Positions 1-8,897 are shown, numbered from the stretch's first letter. The stretch is 64,000 nt of DNA from Hirschia litorea (GCF_042665075.1 NZ_JBHTBR010000002.1:806001-870000); one strand, 5' to 3'. The notes: a model not told the origin generated them from the sequence alone. Numbers and translations: made by a program.

Positions 1-738
1 TGCTATACTTTCATTCTGCGGAATAACGACGTCAAAAGTTTTAAAATCCGATCTCAAAGATTGAACTTCATTCTCGTGTAGAACGATATTTGAGTCATAT
101 TTAGTAATAAGCGTAAGGATGTTATCTTCCGTAAAGCGCCGCTTCTCCATGGAACGCACAGCACGCCTTCTAAATGCATAAATTCCCAGCCGTGATACAT
201 AATCTGGAATAGTAGGGATCACCACATACTCAGACATAGTAATCGCAGCTTCAGCAAATAACGAAATCCCTGGCGGACAGTCAAATAAAACGACATCATA
301 ATTGGACGCCACACTTTCAACTGCAGATCCCATAAGGCGAGTTAAACGATCCTGAACAGCATTGATGGTGAAACCTTGGCGGATAAACTTATCCAAAGCA
401 TCGCGCTCTACATATCGAAATTCTGGTGTAGCCACGACAAGATCTACAACAGGACCACCTTCGATATCCGTCACACGTGAAGCTATAAACTCGTGAAAAC
501 GACGAGGCTCAGACCCATGAACGAACTGAGTAAAATACGCATCCAAAGTGCGTTCGGATTCGCGCAATTCAGACCATTTATCTAGACCACATAAAATCAT
601 AGATGCATTAGACTGGGGGTCCAAATCAACGACAAGCACACGCATAGATGCCTGCGAGGCTAAAGCCTCCGCCAACATACACACACTCGTAGATTTACCC
701 ACACCGCCCTTCATGTTCATCACAGAAACTATGCGCAT
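1..738 (-). CDS. ParA/MinD-family ATPase (3' end outside window)
   Basis: The reading frame is open from an ATG at 738 to the window edge, giving the first 246 residues. It begins MRIVSVMNMKGGVGKST, a deviant Walker A box with the signature lysine of ParA-type P-loop ATPases (residues 10-17). A Walker A' segment, VLVVDLDPQSNAS, and the FDCPPG motif follow. Such ATPases move plasmids, chromosomal origins or other cargo by ATP-dependent dimerisation, usually with a ParB-like partner. No partner is visible; it could lie beyond the left edge. An AAGGAG ribosome site precedes the ATG by about 12 nt. The neighbouring gor and rpiA are not a par locus, so the cargo cannot be inferred. An inverted repeat sits upstream at 833-882. 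Confidence 0.9.
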   Translation of the reverse strand, partial: MRIVSVMNMKGGVGKSTSVCMLAEALASQASMRVLVVDLDPQSNASMILCGLDKWSELRESERTLDAYFTQFVHGSEPRRFHEFIASRVTDIEGGPVVDLVVATPEFRYVERDALDKFIRQGFTINAVQDRLTRLMGSAVESVASNYDVVLFDCPPGISLFAEAAITMSEYVVIPTIPDYVSRLGIYAFRRRAVRSMEKRRFTEDNILTLITKYDSNIVLHENEVQSLRSDFKTFDVVIPQNESIA

Positions 739-832
739 GATATATGTCGGCTCCTTCGTCTCATCCGATACTAAATTGGTCCCCTCTAAGGGCCAACCGT
801 TTACTATATTCTTGGTTCAACGGATTGAGGCA

Positions 833-882
833 GAGGTCAACCTCAAGAATATTACAGCGAGTGCAAATTCACGGTTGACCTC
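833..882. repeat. 10-bp inverted repeat upstream of the ParA-type gene
   Basis: GAGGTCAACC (833-842) and GGTTGACCTC (873-882) are perfect inverted copies separated by 30 nt. The left arm also sits in a smaller palindrome, GAGGTCAACCTC (833-844). A run of six T follows on the + strand at 885-890, but no + strand gene ends here, so a terminator role is unlikely. It lies about 95 bp upstream of the ParA-type start and may be an operator. The function is inferred. Confidence 0.45.
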
Positions 883-933
883 AATTTTTTACACAAAATA
901 GGCCGATTTATGACAAGAAAATCAGTTTCTTCT

Positions 934-2313
934 TTAGGTAATTTCTGGAACAAACTTATTCCGCATCGTTACCAATTCTTCAGCCAATGAAGGATGCAAT
1001 GCACACGTATTGTCGAAATCTTGTTTCGTCGCGTTCATCTTAACAGCGATACCGACTGCTTGAATGATTTCTGGTGCATCTGGCCCAACAATATGACAAC
1101 CAAGAACGCGCTGGTCACTCGCGCGAACGACAATCTTCATCAGCACACGGTTCTGATCGCCTGATAAAGCATTCTTCATGGGTTTGAATTGTGCTTTATA
1201 AATGTCAATTTCGCCGTGTTCCGAACGCGCCTGCTCTTCACTTAAGCCTACAGTTCCAACAGGTGGCTGCGTAAAGACAGCTGTTGCAATCTTATCGTGA
1301 TCGAAGTGATGTGGTTTTCCACCAAATTCAGTGTCGGCAAATGCATGTCCTTCACGAATGGCAACCGGTGTTAGATTAACGCGATCTGTTACGTCGCCAA
1401 CCGCCCAAATAGAAGGGACATTCGTTTTCGACCATTCATCAACTTTAATCGCACCATTCTTGTTTAATTGCACACCTGCATTTTCCAGCCCCAAACCATC
1501 TGTATATGGCTTGCGACCAAACGCTCCCACGACAACATCAGCCTCAACGCTGTGGCCGTTTGATAGCTCCACACAGTAATTGTGTGATGCATCAGGTGTT
1601 TTGGATATTTTAGAAAAAACAGCGCTTGTGACGACATGGATACCCGCAGCAGCCATACCCTCGTGCACCGCCGTACGAACATCATCATCAAACCCACGAA
1701 GAACCGTTTCACTTCGATATACCAAATGCGTCTCCACACCTAGTCCGGCAAAAATGTGAGCAAATTCCACCGCGATATAACCACCACCGCCAATCACGAT
1801 AGATTTTGGCAGATCTTCAATATCAAAAATTTCATTTGAAGTTATACAGTGCTCAGCGCCTTCAAAATCGTCCGGCACAAACGGAGTTCCGCCAACAGCA
1901 ATAAGAATTCGCTCAGCGGTTACAGTCTTACCCGACTTCACAAGTTTCACAGTGTGCGCATCTACAATCTCCGCACGCTCATGAATAAGATCTACGCCAG
2001 CATTATTCAAATTGCGAGCATATATTCCAGATAGACGGTCAACTTCAGCGCCGAGAGATGTGATAAACGCTTTGTGGTCATATTTCACTTCAGGGATCGA
2101 ATATCCGAACCCTTCGGCATCTTTAAAAGACTTCTGAAATTCAGACGCATAAACCATAAACTTTTTCGGTACACATCCGCGAATTACACACGTACCACCT
2201 GCACGAAACTCTTCCGCAATAGCTACTTTCGCGCCGGTAAGCGCCGCAATACGGGCCGCCCGTACACCACCAGATCCCGCTCCGATAGTGAACAAGTCAT
2301 AATCATAGCTCAT
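934..2313 (-). CDS. gor: Glutathione-disulfide reductase
   Basis: This 459-residue flavoprotein reduces oxidised glutathione with NADPH in the cytoplasm. Visible features are the N-terminal FAD-binding GAGSGGVRAAR, the redox-active disulfide in GGTCVIRGCVPKK (CX4C), the second Rossmann motif GGGYIAVEFA, the FAD motif AVGDVT and the C-terminal HPSLAEE segment that carries the catalytic histidine. Length is normal for the family. The close relatives dihydrolipoamide dehydrogenase and mercuric reductase differ around the disulfide; GGTCVIRGCVPKK is typical of Gor. GGAG lies 9 nt upstream of the ATG. rpiA lies 48 bp upstream on the same strand, so the two are probably co-transcribed. Both relate to NADPH and pentose-phosphate metabolism. 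Confidence 0.93.
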   Translation of the reverse strand: MSYDYDLFTIGAGSGGVRAARIAALTGAKVAIAEEFRAGGTCVIRGCVPKKFMVYASEFQKSFKDAEGFGYSIPEVKYDHKAFITSLGAEVDRLSGIYARNLNNAGVDLIHERAEIVDAHTVKLVKSGKTVTAERILIAVGGTPFVPDDFEGAEHCITSNEIFDIEDLPKSIVIGGGGYIAVEFAHIFAGLGVETHLVYRSETVLRGFDDDVRTAVHEGMAAAGIHVVTSAVFSKISKTPDASHNYCVELSNGHSVEADVVVGAFGRKPYTDGLGLENAGVQLNKNGAIKVDEWSKTNVPSIWAVGDVTDRVNLTPVAIREGHAFADTEFGGKPHHFDHDKIATAVFTQPPVGTVGLSEEQARSEHGEIDIYKAQFKPMKNALSGDQNRVLMKIVVRASDQRVLGCHIVGPDAPEIIQAVGIAVKMNATKQDFDNTCALHPSLAEELVTMRNKFVPEIT

Positions 2314-2361
2314 TTTGCGTTACTCCCGCATATTTAATCACGGCAGAATTCTCTGAAAAGA

Positions 2362-3066
2362 TCAGTCTTCTCTTGAGATAGTCTCTGCACCCATTTCAGT
2401 TCCAATAATCACTGCATCCGCAATATCCAAAAACAAGCCATGCTCAACAACGCCGGGGATTTGATCCAGCACAGCGCCCAACATGTCAGGGTCTGGTATC
2501 ACTTTGCAGTGTAGGTCCAGAATGTGGTGACCTCCGTCCGTAAGTAAAGGTACCCCCCCTGCATTTAGACGTATAGTGACTTGAATACCGTTCATTCCTA
2601 GAATTTCTAATGTCTCTTCAATACGTGCTTTCGTCAGCGCCATTCCGAACAAATTCACCTCAACAGGAAGAGGAAAAGCTCCAAGTTCTTTTACCTGCTT
2701 AGTTGCATCAGTAATCACGACCATCATGTCAGATGAGTCAGCAATGATTTTTTCTCTCAGTAGAGCCGCACCGCCGCCTTTGATCAAACGCAACTCAGGA
2801 TCAAACTCATCAGCACCATCAATCGTAAGGTGGATAACTGGCGCTGTATCTAAGTCTGCCATTGGTATTCCAAGTTCTCGCGCTTGCGTGTCAGTTGCCT
2901 CAGAGGTGGCAACACAAATGACATCAAACCCCGCCTTAACTTTCTTGCCTAGCTCATCAACAAAAATGGCTGCCGTAGACCCGGTTCCAAGACCGAGAGT
3001 CATACCCTCCTCTACCAAATTCAAAGCTGCTAAGGCTGCATTGCGTTTTGCTACATCACTCATCAT
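2362..3066 (-). CDS. rpiA: Ribose-5-phosphate isomerase A
   Basis: RpiA interconverts ribose 5-phosphate and ribulose 5-phosphate in the non-oxidative pentose phosphate pathway. The 234-residue sequence has the family landmarks: the phosphate loop LGLGTGSTAAIFVDEL near residue 25, the DGADEFDPELRLIKGGGAALLREK active-site region (positions about 84-107, with the catalytic Asp and Glu), and IPGVVEHGLFLDIAD near the C-terminus. Two ATGs are adjacent (3066 and 3063). A GGA box fits the second one better in spacing, so the true start may be 3063. The gene lies between glmU and gor, all on the minus strand. Confidence 0.95.
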   Translation of the reverse strand: MMSDVAKRNAALAALNLVEEGMTLGLGTGSTAAIFVDELGKKVKAGFDVICVATSEATDTQARELGIPMADLDTAPVIHLTIDGADEFDPELRLIKGGGAALLREKIIADSSDMMVVITDATKQVKELGAFPLPVEVNLFGMALTKARIEETLEILGMNGIQVTIRLNAGGVPLLTDGGHHILDLHCKVIPDPDMLGAVLDQIPGVVEHGLFLDIADAVIIGTEMGAETISRED

Positions 3067-3139
3067 TTTTCCATTTCTGCGTATTTAGACTTTCACCATA
3101 CGCAATAGTAAATTTTACTAGCGGCACTTGCTGCCTTAA

Positions 3140-4492
3140 CTATTTTTTGGAAGCCTTTTTCTTTGCCGCCATAGTTTCACGAAATTTAGTGGCCCAACCT
3201 GATTTAGAAACCTGACGTCCACGCGCCACAGCTAAAGCACCAGATTCTACATCTTGAGTTATAACTGAGCCCGAGCCGACCATAGCACCGTCACCGACAC
3301 TAACAGGAGCAACAATAGAAGAGTTCGACCCTATGAACGCATTCTTGCCAATGATCGTTTGATATTTCAAAAAGCCATCATAATTGCAAAAAATAGTACC
3401 CGCGCCAATATTCGCATTCTCACCAATGCGTCCATCTCCCAAGTACGAAAGATGGTTGGCTTTAGAACCCTTATCCATTTTCACGTTTTTAACTTCAACG
3501 AAGTTTCCAACACGCACGTCTTCCCCAATATCTGCGCCTGGGCGCAAACGCGCATATGGCCCTAAGACAGCCCCTCGTGCTACTTTTGCTCCTTCAATGT
3601 GGCAAAATGCTTTTATCGAAACATTGTCTTCAATTATCACACTAGGTCCAAACACAATATTGGGTTCTAAAAATACGTCTTTTCCTATCTGCGTGTCCCA
3701 TGAAAAATAGACGGTTTGAGGATCTATCATTCCGACACCTTCTTCCATAAAGCGAACACGGGCTCTTTTTTGAAAAACAGCCTCTGCTTCAGCAAGCTGT
3801 ACGCGCGAATTAACTCCCAACACATCTTCTTCATCACAAGAAACAGCTGCTGCTTTTAAGCCTTCTAACCGCGCAAGACCTACCAAGTCGGTGAGGTAGT
3901 ATTCTCCCTTCGCATTGTCGTTTTTTACCTCCTTCAAAAGTCGAGACATAATTGGCCAAGGAGCAGCCATGACGCCGGAATTACACAAGCGCACACAATA
4001 TTCTTCAGGGCTGGCATCTTTGGCTTCAACAATACGGTCCAATCCACCATCGCTGCCTAGTATCAGCCGCCCATATCCCCCAGGATCAGCAGCCTCAAAC
4101 CCTAACACCGCAATGGAAGCACCCGCACTGATCGCAGAGAACGCACCTAGTGCAACATCTTCTGGGATAAGCGGAGTATCTGCATATAATACGATAACAT
4201 CCCCCTCAAACCCTTCAAGCACCGATGCTGCAGCCTGCACGGCTGTCGCAGTTCCCGATTGAGATTGTTGCACGCAAACATTGTCTTCACCTACAAGGTC
4301 TGAAGCTGCTTGATGCACATCTTCAAACTGAGGACCAACAACTATAATCGTTTTTTCACACCCGAGCTTGGTTGCCAAATCAGCTGTCCAAGCCATCATA
4401 GGACGTCCAGCTACTTTATGAAGCACTTTGGGAGTAGCAGACTTCATCCGCGTCCCCTTGCCCGCTGCTAAAATTATTGCTGCTCTCGACAT
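3140..4492 (-). CDS. glmU: Bifunctional GlmU (GlcNAc-1-P uridyltransferase / GlcN-1-P acetyltransferase)
   Basis: GlmU makes UDP-N-acetylglucosamine for peptidoglycan and lipopolysaccharide. The N-terminal half carries the nucleotidyltransferase motif AAGKGTRMKSATPKVLH. The C-terminal half is a hexapeptide-repeat left-handed beta-helix with NHLSYLGDGRIGENANIGAG, where the conserved histidine acts as acetyltransferase base. The open frame extends to 4522. I chose the ATG at 4492 because MSRAAIILAAGKGTRM matches the usual N-terminus and a GAGGGTGG box lies just before it. The product is 450 residues, with a short Lys-rich C-terminal tail. It is divergent from gph. Confidence 0.95.
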   Translation of the reverse strand: MSRAAIILAAGKGTRMKSATPKVLHKVAGRPMMAWTADLATKLGCEKTIIVVGPQFEDVHQAASDLVGEDNVCVQQSQSGTATAVQAAASVLEGFEGDVIVLYADTPLIPEDVALGAFSAISAGASIAVLGFEAADPGGYGRLILGSDGGLDRIVEAKDASPEEYCVRLCNSGVMAAPWPIMSRLLKEVKNDNAKGEYYLTDLVGLARLEGLKAAAVSCDEEDVLGVNSRVQLAEAEAVFQKRARVRFMEEGVGMIDPQTVYFSWDTQIGKDVFLEPNIVFGPSVIIEDNVSIKAFCHIEGAKVARGAVLGPYARLRPGADIGEDVRVGNFVEVKNVKMDKGSKANHLSYLGDGRIGENANIGAGTIFCNYDGFLKYQTIIGKNAFIGSNSSIVAPVSVGDGAMVGSGSVITQDVESGALAVARGRQVSKSGWATKFRETMAAKKKASKK

Positions 4493-4613
4493 GTCCACCC
4501 TCGCAGTTTGAACCCAAATCATTTAAGACGGGCGGACAATCCTTCATATGAGCGCGGGTAGCAAGCTTTTCTGCGTCAATTAACATTAACTTGTTCACAG
4601 GGACGCAAACACC

Positions 4614-5297
4614 ATGTTTTTAGACGGTTTCACACTTGTATTTGACTTAGACGGAACGCTGGTCGAAACAGCCCCTGATCTCCATCGCGCCACAAATCAA
4701 ATAATGAATCAGGAGGGATTAGATAAAGTTACACTCGAAAATGTTCGCGCTTTTGTTGGGCAAGGTGCGCGCGCACTCATCCAACGCGGTGCCGCAAAGT
4801 CTAATGTAAAGTTTGACGATGAAAAACTTGATAAACTGACATTACAATTCATCGACATATATCAAACGGATATCGCAGCGAAAAGTCATTTGTTTGAAGA
4901 CGTTGAATCGACTTTAGACATGCTTTCATCAGAAGGCGCTAAATTTTGTGTGTGCACAAACAAAAACACTGCGCTTGCCATAAAATTGCTTGAAGCACTT
5001 TCCGTAGCGCATCGTTTTGAAAGTATAGTGGGGGCAGATGCTGTCGCGCACAAAAAGCCCCATAAAGACCACTATCTACACGCCTTAAATGCAGCTGGAG
5101 GAGCGCTCAATAAATCTATCATGATAGGCGATTCAGTATCCGACGTTGGAGCGGCGAGAAATGCAGGTGTGCCTGTTATACTCGTTTCCTTTGGATACAC
5201 TGATATCGCGCCCGAAGAACTAACTCCAGACGCGATTATCAATCATTACAGTGAACTTCCCAATTCACTAAAGTCTCTCTTGGAGAAAGGGACCTAA
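4614..5297 (+). CDS. gph: Phosphoglycolate phosphatase (HAD family)
   Basis: This is a 227-residue HAD-superfamily hydrolase. Motif I is FDLDGTLVET (nucleophile Asp11, general acid Asp13), motif II is CVCTNKN, the conserved lysine is in HKKPHKDHY and motif IV is MIGDSVSDVGAARNAG. The helical cap between motif I and II matches Gph, which hydrolyses 2-phosphoglycolate formed by DNA repair or RuBP oxygenation. Related HAD phosphatases share these motifs, so the substrate is inferred from overall similarity. An AGGGACG box precedes the ATG. Its stop overlaps by 4 bp with the convergent small gene. Confidence 0.85.
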   Translation: MFLDGFTLVFDLDGTLVETAPDLHRATNQIMNQEGLDKVTLENVRAFVGQGARALIQRGAAKSNVKFDDEKLDKLTLQFIDIYQTDIAAKSHLFEDVESTLDMLSSEGAKFCVCTNKNTALAIKLLEALSVAHRFESIVGADAVAHKKPHKDHYLHALNAAGGALNKSIMIGDSVSDVGAARNAGVPVILVSFGYTDIAPEELTPDAIINHYSELPNSLKSLLEKGT

Positions 5298-5554
5298 TTC
5301 ATCATTTGGCGGGAAAATTCTTGCGCAAATTGACTTTTTTTGTCTGAGCTGCCCCTAAGAGAGCCTCCCACACCAGGGGTGGGCATCCCATTAATCATAT
5401 TGGAACGAACATCTGTCCTGGCTGACCGCATAGCTGGGATAAATCCCGCATCGACAAGATCAATATTCACATCGAACCCGCGGCTTTTCCAATACTCTTC
5501 AATCTTATTTTTTAAACGTAGCGCGCCGTCTTCAGTACAAAAATCACTGGCCAT
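5294..5554 (-). CDS. Small conserved hypothetical protein
   Basis: This 86-residue protein begins MASDFCTEDGALRLKNKIEE. It has a mid section resembling a recurring 'GFxxAMRSARxDxRSNMxNGxP' pattern and a basic, Gln/Arg-rich end. No signal peptide or membrane segment is visible. GGAG lies 11 nt upstream of the ATG, which supports translation. Its end overlaps the gph stop by 4 bp. I do not recognise a function. The start and ribosome site make it credible as a real gene. Confidence 0.65.
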   Translation of the reverse strand: MASDFCTEDGALRLKNKIEEYWKSRGFDVNIDLVDAGFIPAMRSARTDVRSNMINGMPTPGVGGSLRGSSDKKSQFAQEFSRQMMN

Positions 5555-5949
5555 TTACTTTACTACTCCAAATTTAAACATCGACCGTTCAAAACAGTCA
5601 TTGTCAGAGACCAGTCCCTCTAAGTATTCAAAAGAGTTATTATATATTTATGCTCCACTTGAATGACTTAAATATATCTGTTCAAAAGCTAAATTCAATA
5701 GTTGAAATTAAAATTTAACAAAACTAAATCTATAGCTGAACAGAGTCTGAACAAAAGACCTCTTGTTCATATTCTATTCATCCAATTATTTGATTTTTGT
5801 GATTTTCGCATGAATTTCTTGTCACAAAAGCGCATTGCCTATTCACAAAATAAACTCGGAACGCAAGATCATTTTTAATTCACACGGGATTTTAGCCAAC
5901 TCTATGTATCGGAGTTGAATTTAACGATTCTAATACGGCAAAAGCTAGA
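5555..5949. other. Intergenic region, AT-rich
   Basis: This is 395 bp without a credible gene. It is AT-rich and holds the promoter side of the 86-residue gene (minus) and the 3' flank of galM. A weak inverted repeat, CAACTC/GAGTTG (5897-5902 and 5912-5917), has no T-tract and is only a possible terminator for galM. I see nothing else. Confidence 0.5.
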
Positions 5950-6825
5950 TTACTTTCTGTCCGTTAATTCTATCGAGAAACCGGCGGTAAAGACCTGCGC
6001 GGGGTCAAGTCGCCGGACGCCATGATCACAGCCATTTTCTAAATTAAACGCGCCAGCAGAATGTGTGGTCGGCTCGAAACACACGAAACCTTCGCTCGGT
6101 GGAGAATACACCATGGCATGCCTCATATTTTCGTCGGCTTTGATAAGCACATCAAATTTAGCACCACAATTCTTCAAATGAGCTATACCATCCCACCCAT
6201 CATAATTATGATCTATAAGCTCACTAGATTTTACAGGCTTTGTCCTTGAAAAATTCAGTCTACTCTCAACGGCCTGCCCCAATGCCAATGCGCTATGCGA
6301 TTCAAATGGCAAGTAAGCACTCCTCGCATTAAATTGCATTGTAGTATCGGCATTTGCCAGAAAATAGGGATGAAAGCCAATACCAACTGGCATGCACTCT
6401 TCTGCAATATTACGAACTTCTGCAGCCATCTTTAAAGACCGCCCCTCAAGGGAGTAGGTCAACCTTGCGACAAACGGCCAAGGCCACCACGACCCATCAT
6501 GCTCATAACGCAGCTCACATGACGTCTCGGTCTGTTTTTCTACTTCCCAAGCTGAATACCAACCATTTCCGTGAATAGCGTTTTCATCGCCCTGCCAGTT
6601 AATAGGCAGCTGGTAGCGCTTACCGTCAAATTCAAAAAAACCTTGCTTTATGCGGTTAGAGAAAGGCAACAGAACAAATGAGCCCGAATCTAAAGCACTC
6701 AACGCATCAGTAGCCTTTTGAGGCCGAAAAACATCAAAACCGCCCATCTTGAATAATGATACTTGACCGCCATGCTTAGGTTCAACCCCAAGCGTGAGAG
6801 CTTCATTTTGCAAAATAATCGTCAT
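5950..6825 (-). CDS. galM: Aldose 1-epimerase (galactose mutarotase family)
   Basis: The protein is of the GalM/aldose-1-epimerase fold and interconverts alpha and beta anomers of hexoses. Family landmarks are the N-terminal NRI segment, the histidine in AIHGNGWYSAWEV, GIGFHPYFLA (second active-site His), the DGWDG turn and VCFEPTTHSAGAFN, whose Glu is the expected catalytic base. The open frame runs to 6891, but MTIILQNEALTLGVEP fits the family start, giving 291 residues. No other Leloir-pathway gene is nearby. It lies downstream of a LacI-family gene with a palindromic operator-like site in between, suggesting sugar-responsive control. It may act on glucose released from maltodextrins. That is inference. 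Confidence 0.82.
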   Translation of the reverse strand: MTIILQNEALTLGVEPKHGGQVSLFKMGGFDVFRPQKATDALSALDSGSFVLLPFSNRIKQGFFEFDGKRYQLPINWQGDENAIHGNGWYSAWEVEKQTETSCELRYEHDGSWWPWPFVARLTYSLEGRSLKMAAEVRNIAEECMPVGIGFHPYFLANADTTMQFNARSAYLPFESHSALALGQAVESRLNFSRTKPVKSSELIDHNYDGWDGIAHLKNCGAKFDVLIKADENMRHAMVYSPPSEGFVCFEPTTHSAGAFNLENGCDHGVRRLDPAQVFTAGFSIELTDRK

Positions 6826-6962
6826 CACCAACTCTAAAACAAAAAAAGGGGAAGAGAAGAACACTGATACATCAGCTACTTCTCTTCCCACAAAAAGATA
6901 CGAGAGGCTATACGGGACGATATTCCTCTAGAACGCCAATTAGGCATTGCCAAATTGCGATA

Positions 6963-6976
6963 TGATAGCGCTATCA
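6963..6976. promoter_or_regulatory. LacI-family operator-like palindrome
   Basis: TGATAGCGCTATCA is a perfect 14-bp palindrome with the central CG step typical of LacI/GalR-family operators. On the minus strand it overlaps a plausible -10 (TATCAT) placed 16 nt after TTGTGG. It lies 137 bp upstream of the galM start and 59 bp beyond the end of the LacI-family gene. The adjacent LacI-type protein is the natural candidate to bind it. I saw no second perfect copy in the window. Confidence 0.6.
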
Positions 6977-7035
6977 CAAAAGACCACAATTTGCAAGCTT
7001 ATTTCCGCCCCTGTTTAAGTCATATATTTCTAATA

Positions 7036-8082
7036 TTAATCAGCCTTCGGAGCCGCTGCAGATTCCCGTTTAATCAGAGAATATTCCAAATAAGTCTTAG
7101 ACTCAGAGGTATCAGCCTGACGCTTCCCCTCCCCAATCATATCACCGAGTGTTTTAACCGCGCGACCCGCCAATTCTGAAAGCGGCTGACGAATTGTAGT
7201 TAAGTTTGGCCAAACAGTCGTGGCGATTGGAGAATCATCAAAACCAACGACCGACACATCACGAGGAACTTTTAGCCCCATTTCAGACGCAGCCGCCAAC
7301 ACTCCCGCCGCCATATCATCATTTGCTGCAAAAATAGCAGTTGGTGGATTCCTCGCCTTCAACAGCTGCAAGCCTGCTTCCATTCCAGAACGATAGGTAA
7401 AGAACCCTGGCACCACCAGATCACCACCCGCAGGCAAGCCCGCTCGCCTCAAACCTTCTTCTACACCAGCTAAACGTTGCGCACTACTACGGTGACTAGG
7501 GTGCCCTTGAATAAAGCCAATTCGGCTATGACCAAGCCCCACTAGGAAATCAATGACGTCAATGGAAGCTTGATAGTCATCAATCCCCATCTCACACGCG
7601 CTTTTATTTTCAGAAAAACACCCGAGATAAACCGTGGGAAACCCTTCCTCGTTAAGCAAACGCCGAATTCCTTTCACATCCCCCATTGGCGGAGAAATTA
7701 TCAGCCCATCCCAAGTTCTATGCAAATCTTTGCGCAAACTCTCAGGAGATATATCTTCCGGAACTCTGTTTACGACCAACTGATAACCGTAAGTACTAAC
7801 AGCCTCAAGAGCTCCCATCAGCAACTCACCAAGATAGGCAGATGAAGGATTTCCATACAACAGACAGATGCGAGTCGAACGTCCACCTGCCAAACTTCGT
7901 GCGGCTTGGTTAGGCGAATAGTTCAGCCTTTCGACAGAAGATAACACCTTCTCACGAGTTGCAGATTTAACGATTGAAAGATTGTTCAACACACGCGAAA
8001 CGGTCATTGGCGAAACACCCGCATGCTTTGCAACATCAATTAACGTAACTGAAGCTTTGTTAGTCTCGTTTTTTTTACTCAC
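7036..8082 (-). CDS. LacI-family transcriptional regulator
   Basis: This is a 348-residue LacI/GalR-type repressor. The N-terminal helix-turn-helix is VTLIDVAKHAGVSPMTVSRVLNN (about residues 12-34). A hinge region with SPNQAARSLAGG and a periplasmic-binding-like effector domain follow, with the usual IFAANDDMAAGVL and VVGFDDSPIA segments. The start is a GTG at 8082 with AGGGA upstream. A perfect palindrome of LacI type lies just downstream, before galM. The ligand is unknown. The family normally senses a sugar or sugar phosphate, and galM suggests a hexose or glucan-derived sugar. Confidence 0.9.
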   Translation of the reverse strand: MSKKNETNKASVTLIDVAKHAGVSPMTVSRVLNNLSIVKSATREKVLSSVERLNYSPNQAARSLAGGRSTRICLLYGNPSSAYLGELLMGALEAVSTYGYQLVVNRVPEDISPESLRKDLHRTWDGLIISPPMGDVKGIRRLLNEEGFPTVYLGCFSENKSACEMGIDDYQASIDVIDFLVGLGHSRIGFIQGHPSHRSSAQRLAGVEEGLRRAGLPAGGDLVVPGFFTYRSGMEAGLQLLKARNPPTAIFAANDDMAAGVLAAASEMGLKVPRDVSVVGFDDSPIATTVWPNLTTIRQPLSELAGRAVKTLGDMIGEGKRQADTSESKTYLEYSLIKRESAAAPKAD

Positions 8083-8303
8083 GCATCAATCCCTAACTTC
8101 AGCATACAGAATAACAATACCACCCCATAAAGGTATGCAGCCACATCAGCCCAACATCCATCCAACTAAAAGCGTTCGACATATTCGTAGTCGATTCGCA
8201 ACGATGTAACTTTTAAATAAGAGAGTGTACGGAATCAAATGCTGGCGCAACCATTAGTATAGATATCGCCCCTGCCGGAATATAATTCATAGGAATTCCA
8301 AAC

Positions 8304-8336
8304 AAAAAGCCTATGACAATTTTTATGTCATAGGCT
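8304..8336 (-). terminator. Rho-independent terminator of tRNA-Arg
   Basis: A perfect 11-bp stem (AGCCTATGACA at 8308-8318 and its complement at 8326-8336) with a 7-nt loop is followed on the minus strand by five T. It begins 10 bp after the tRNA 3' end. Confidence 0.85.
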
Positions 8337-8345
8337 CTTATAAAC

Positions 8346-8422
8346 TGGTGACCCCGGCAGGATTCGAACCTGCGACCTCGGACTTAGAAGGTCCTTGCTC
8401 TATCCAACTGAGCTACGGAGCC
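8346..8422 (-). tRNA. tRNA-Arg (anticodon TCT)
   Basis: The minus strand starts GGCTCCG, pairing with CGGGGTC in the acceptor, and ends with encoded CCA at 8346-8348. The anticodon loop CTTCTAA gives TCT (Arg, AGA/AGG). The T-loop GTTCGAATC is intact. Length is 77 nt including CCA. Confidence 0.95.
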
Positions 8423-8524
8423 GATATTCTCGATGACACTCTTAGCAAGTCATATTCTGAAATGCACGTGTCGATTTTAATTTAATGACAGATAATTATC
8501 CAACAGATTCATAAAAATCAAACT

Positions 8525-8830
8525 TTAATGCGTCCAAGGATATTTTCGATCGGTTGAGAAATTCTCAGCATATGTCTTGATTATACGCTTCGGCTCACGC
8601 GGGGTAAGCACCTGAAACTCAAGCCCCTTTCGACGCGCATACGCAACTGCCTCTTCGCGCGTTTCAAACGTCATACGCAATTGAGTTTCCGTACTATCTG
8701 TGCTCGTCCACCCCATAAGTGGGTCAACGCTACGTGCAGCAGCAACATCCAACTCCAACACCCAAGCTGAAGTTTTCGCTTTGCCAGATTGCATGGCATT
8801 TTTTGACGGCTTGTAAATTTTTGCCAGCAT
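8525..8830 (-). CDS. Complex I accessory subunit, NDUFS4-like (18 kDa)
   Basis: This 101-residue protein starts MLAKIYKPSKNAMQSGKAKT and continues with WVLELD, DPLMGWTSTDST, LRMTFETREEAVAYARRKG and a C-terminal NFSTDRKYPWTH. These are the hallmarks of the NADH:ubiquinone oxidoreductase 18-kDa (NDUFS4/AQDQ) family, which in mitochondria stabilises the NADH-oxidising arm of complex I. In bacteria it is essentially alphaproteobacterial and usually encoded away from the nuo operon, as here. The protein is soluble with no signal peptide. A second mitochondrial-type subunit, the NDUFA12 homologue, lies at 62728-63114. GGGAG lies upstream of the ATG. Confidence 0.87.
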   Translation of the reverse strand: MLAKIYKPSKNAMQSGKAKTSAWVLELDVAAARSVDPLMGWTSTDSTETQLRMTFETREEAVAYARRKGLEFQVLTPREPKRIIKTYAENFSTDRKYPWTH

Positions 8831-8897
8831 GAGTGCGCGCGTGCTCCCTTATCGCAATGATCTTTCTCTTATTGCATGCCTGTAAACGCACGAAATT

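Noticed and set aside
548..901. + strand open frame of 117 codons
   Set aside because: Antisense to the ParA-type gene, whose Walker motifs are clear.
5950..8082. A galactose (Leloir) operon
   Set aside because: Only galM and a regulator are present; galK, galT and galE are absent, so galactose specificity is not supported.
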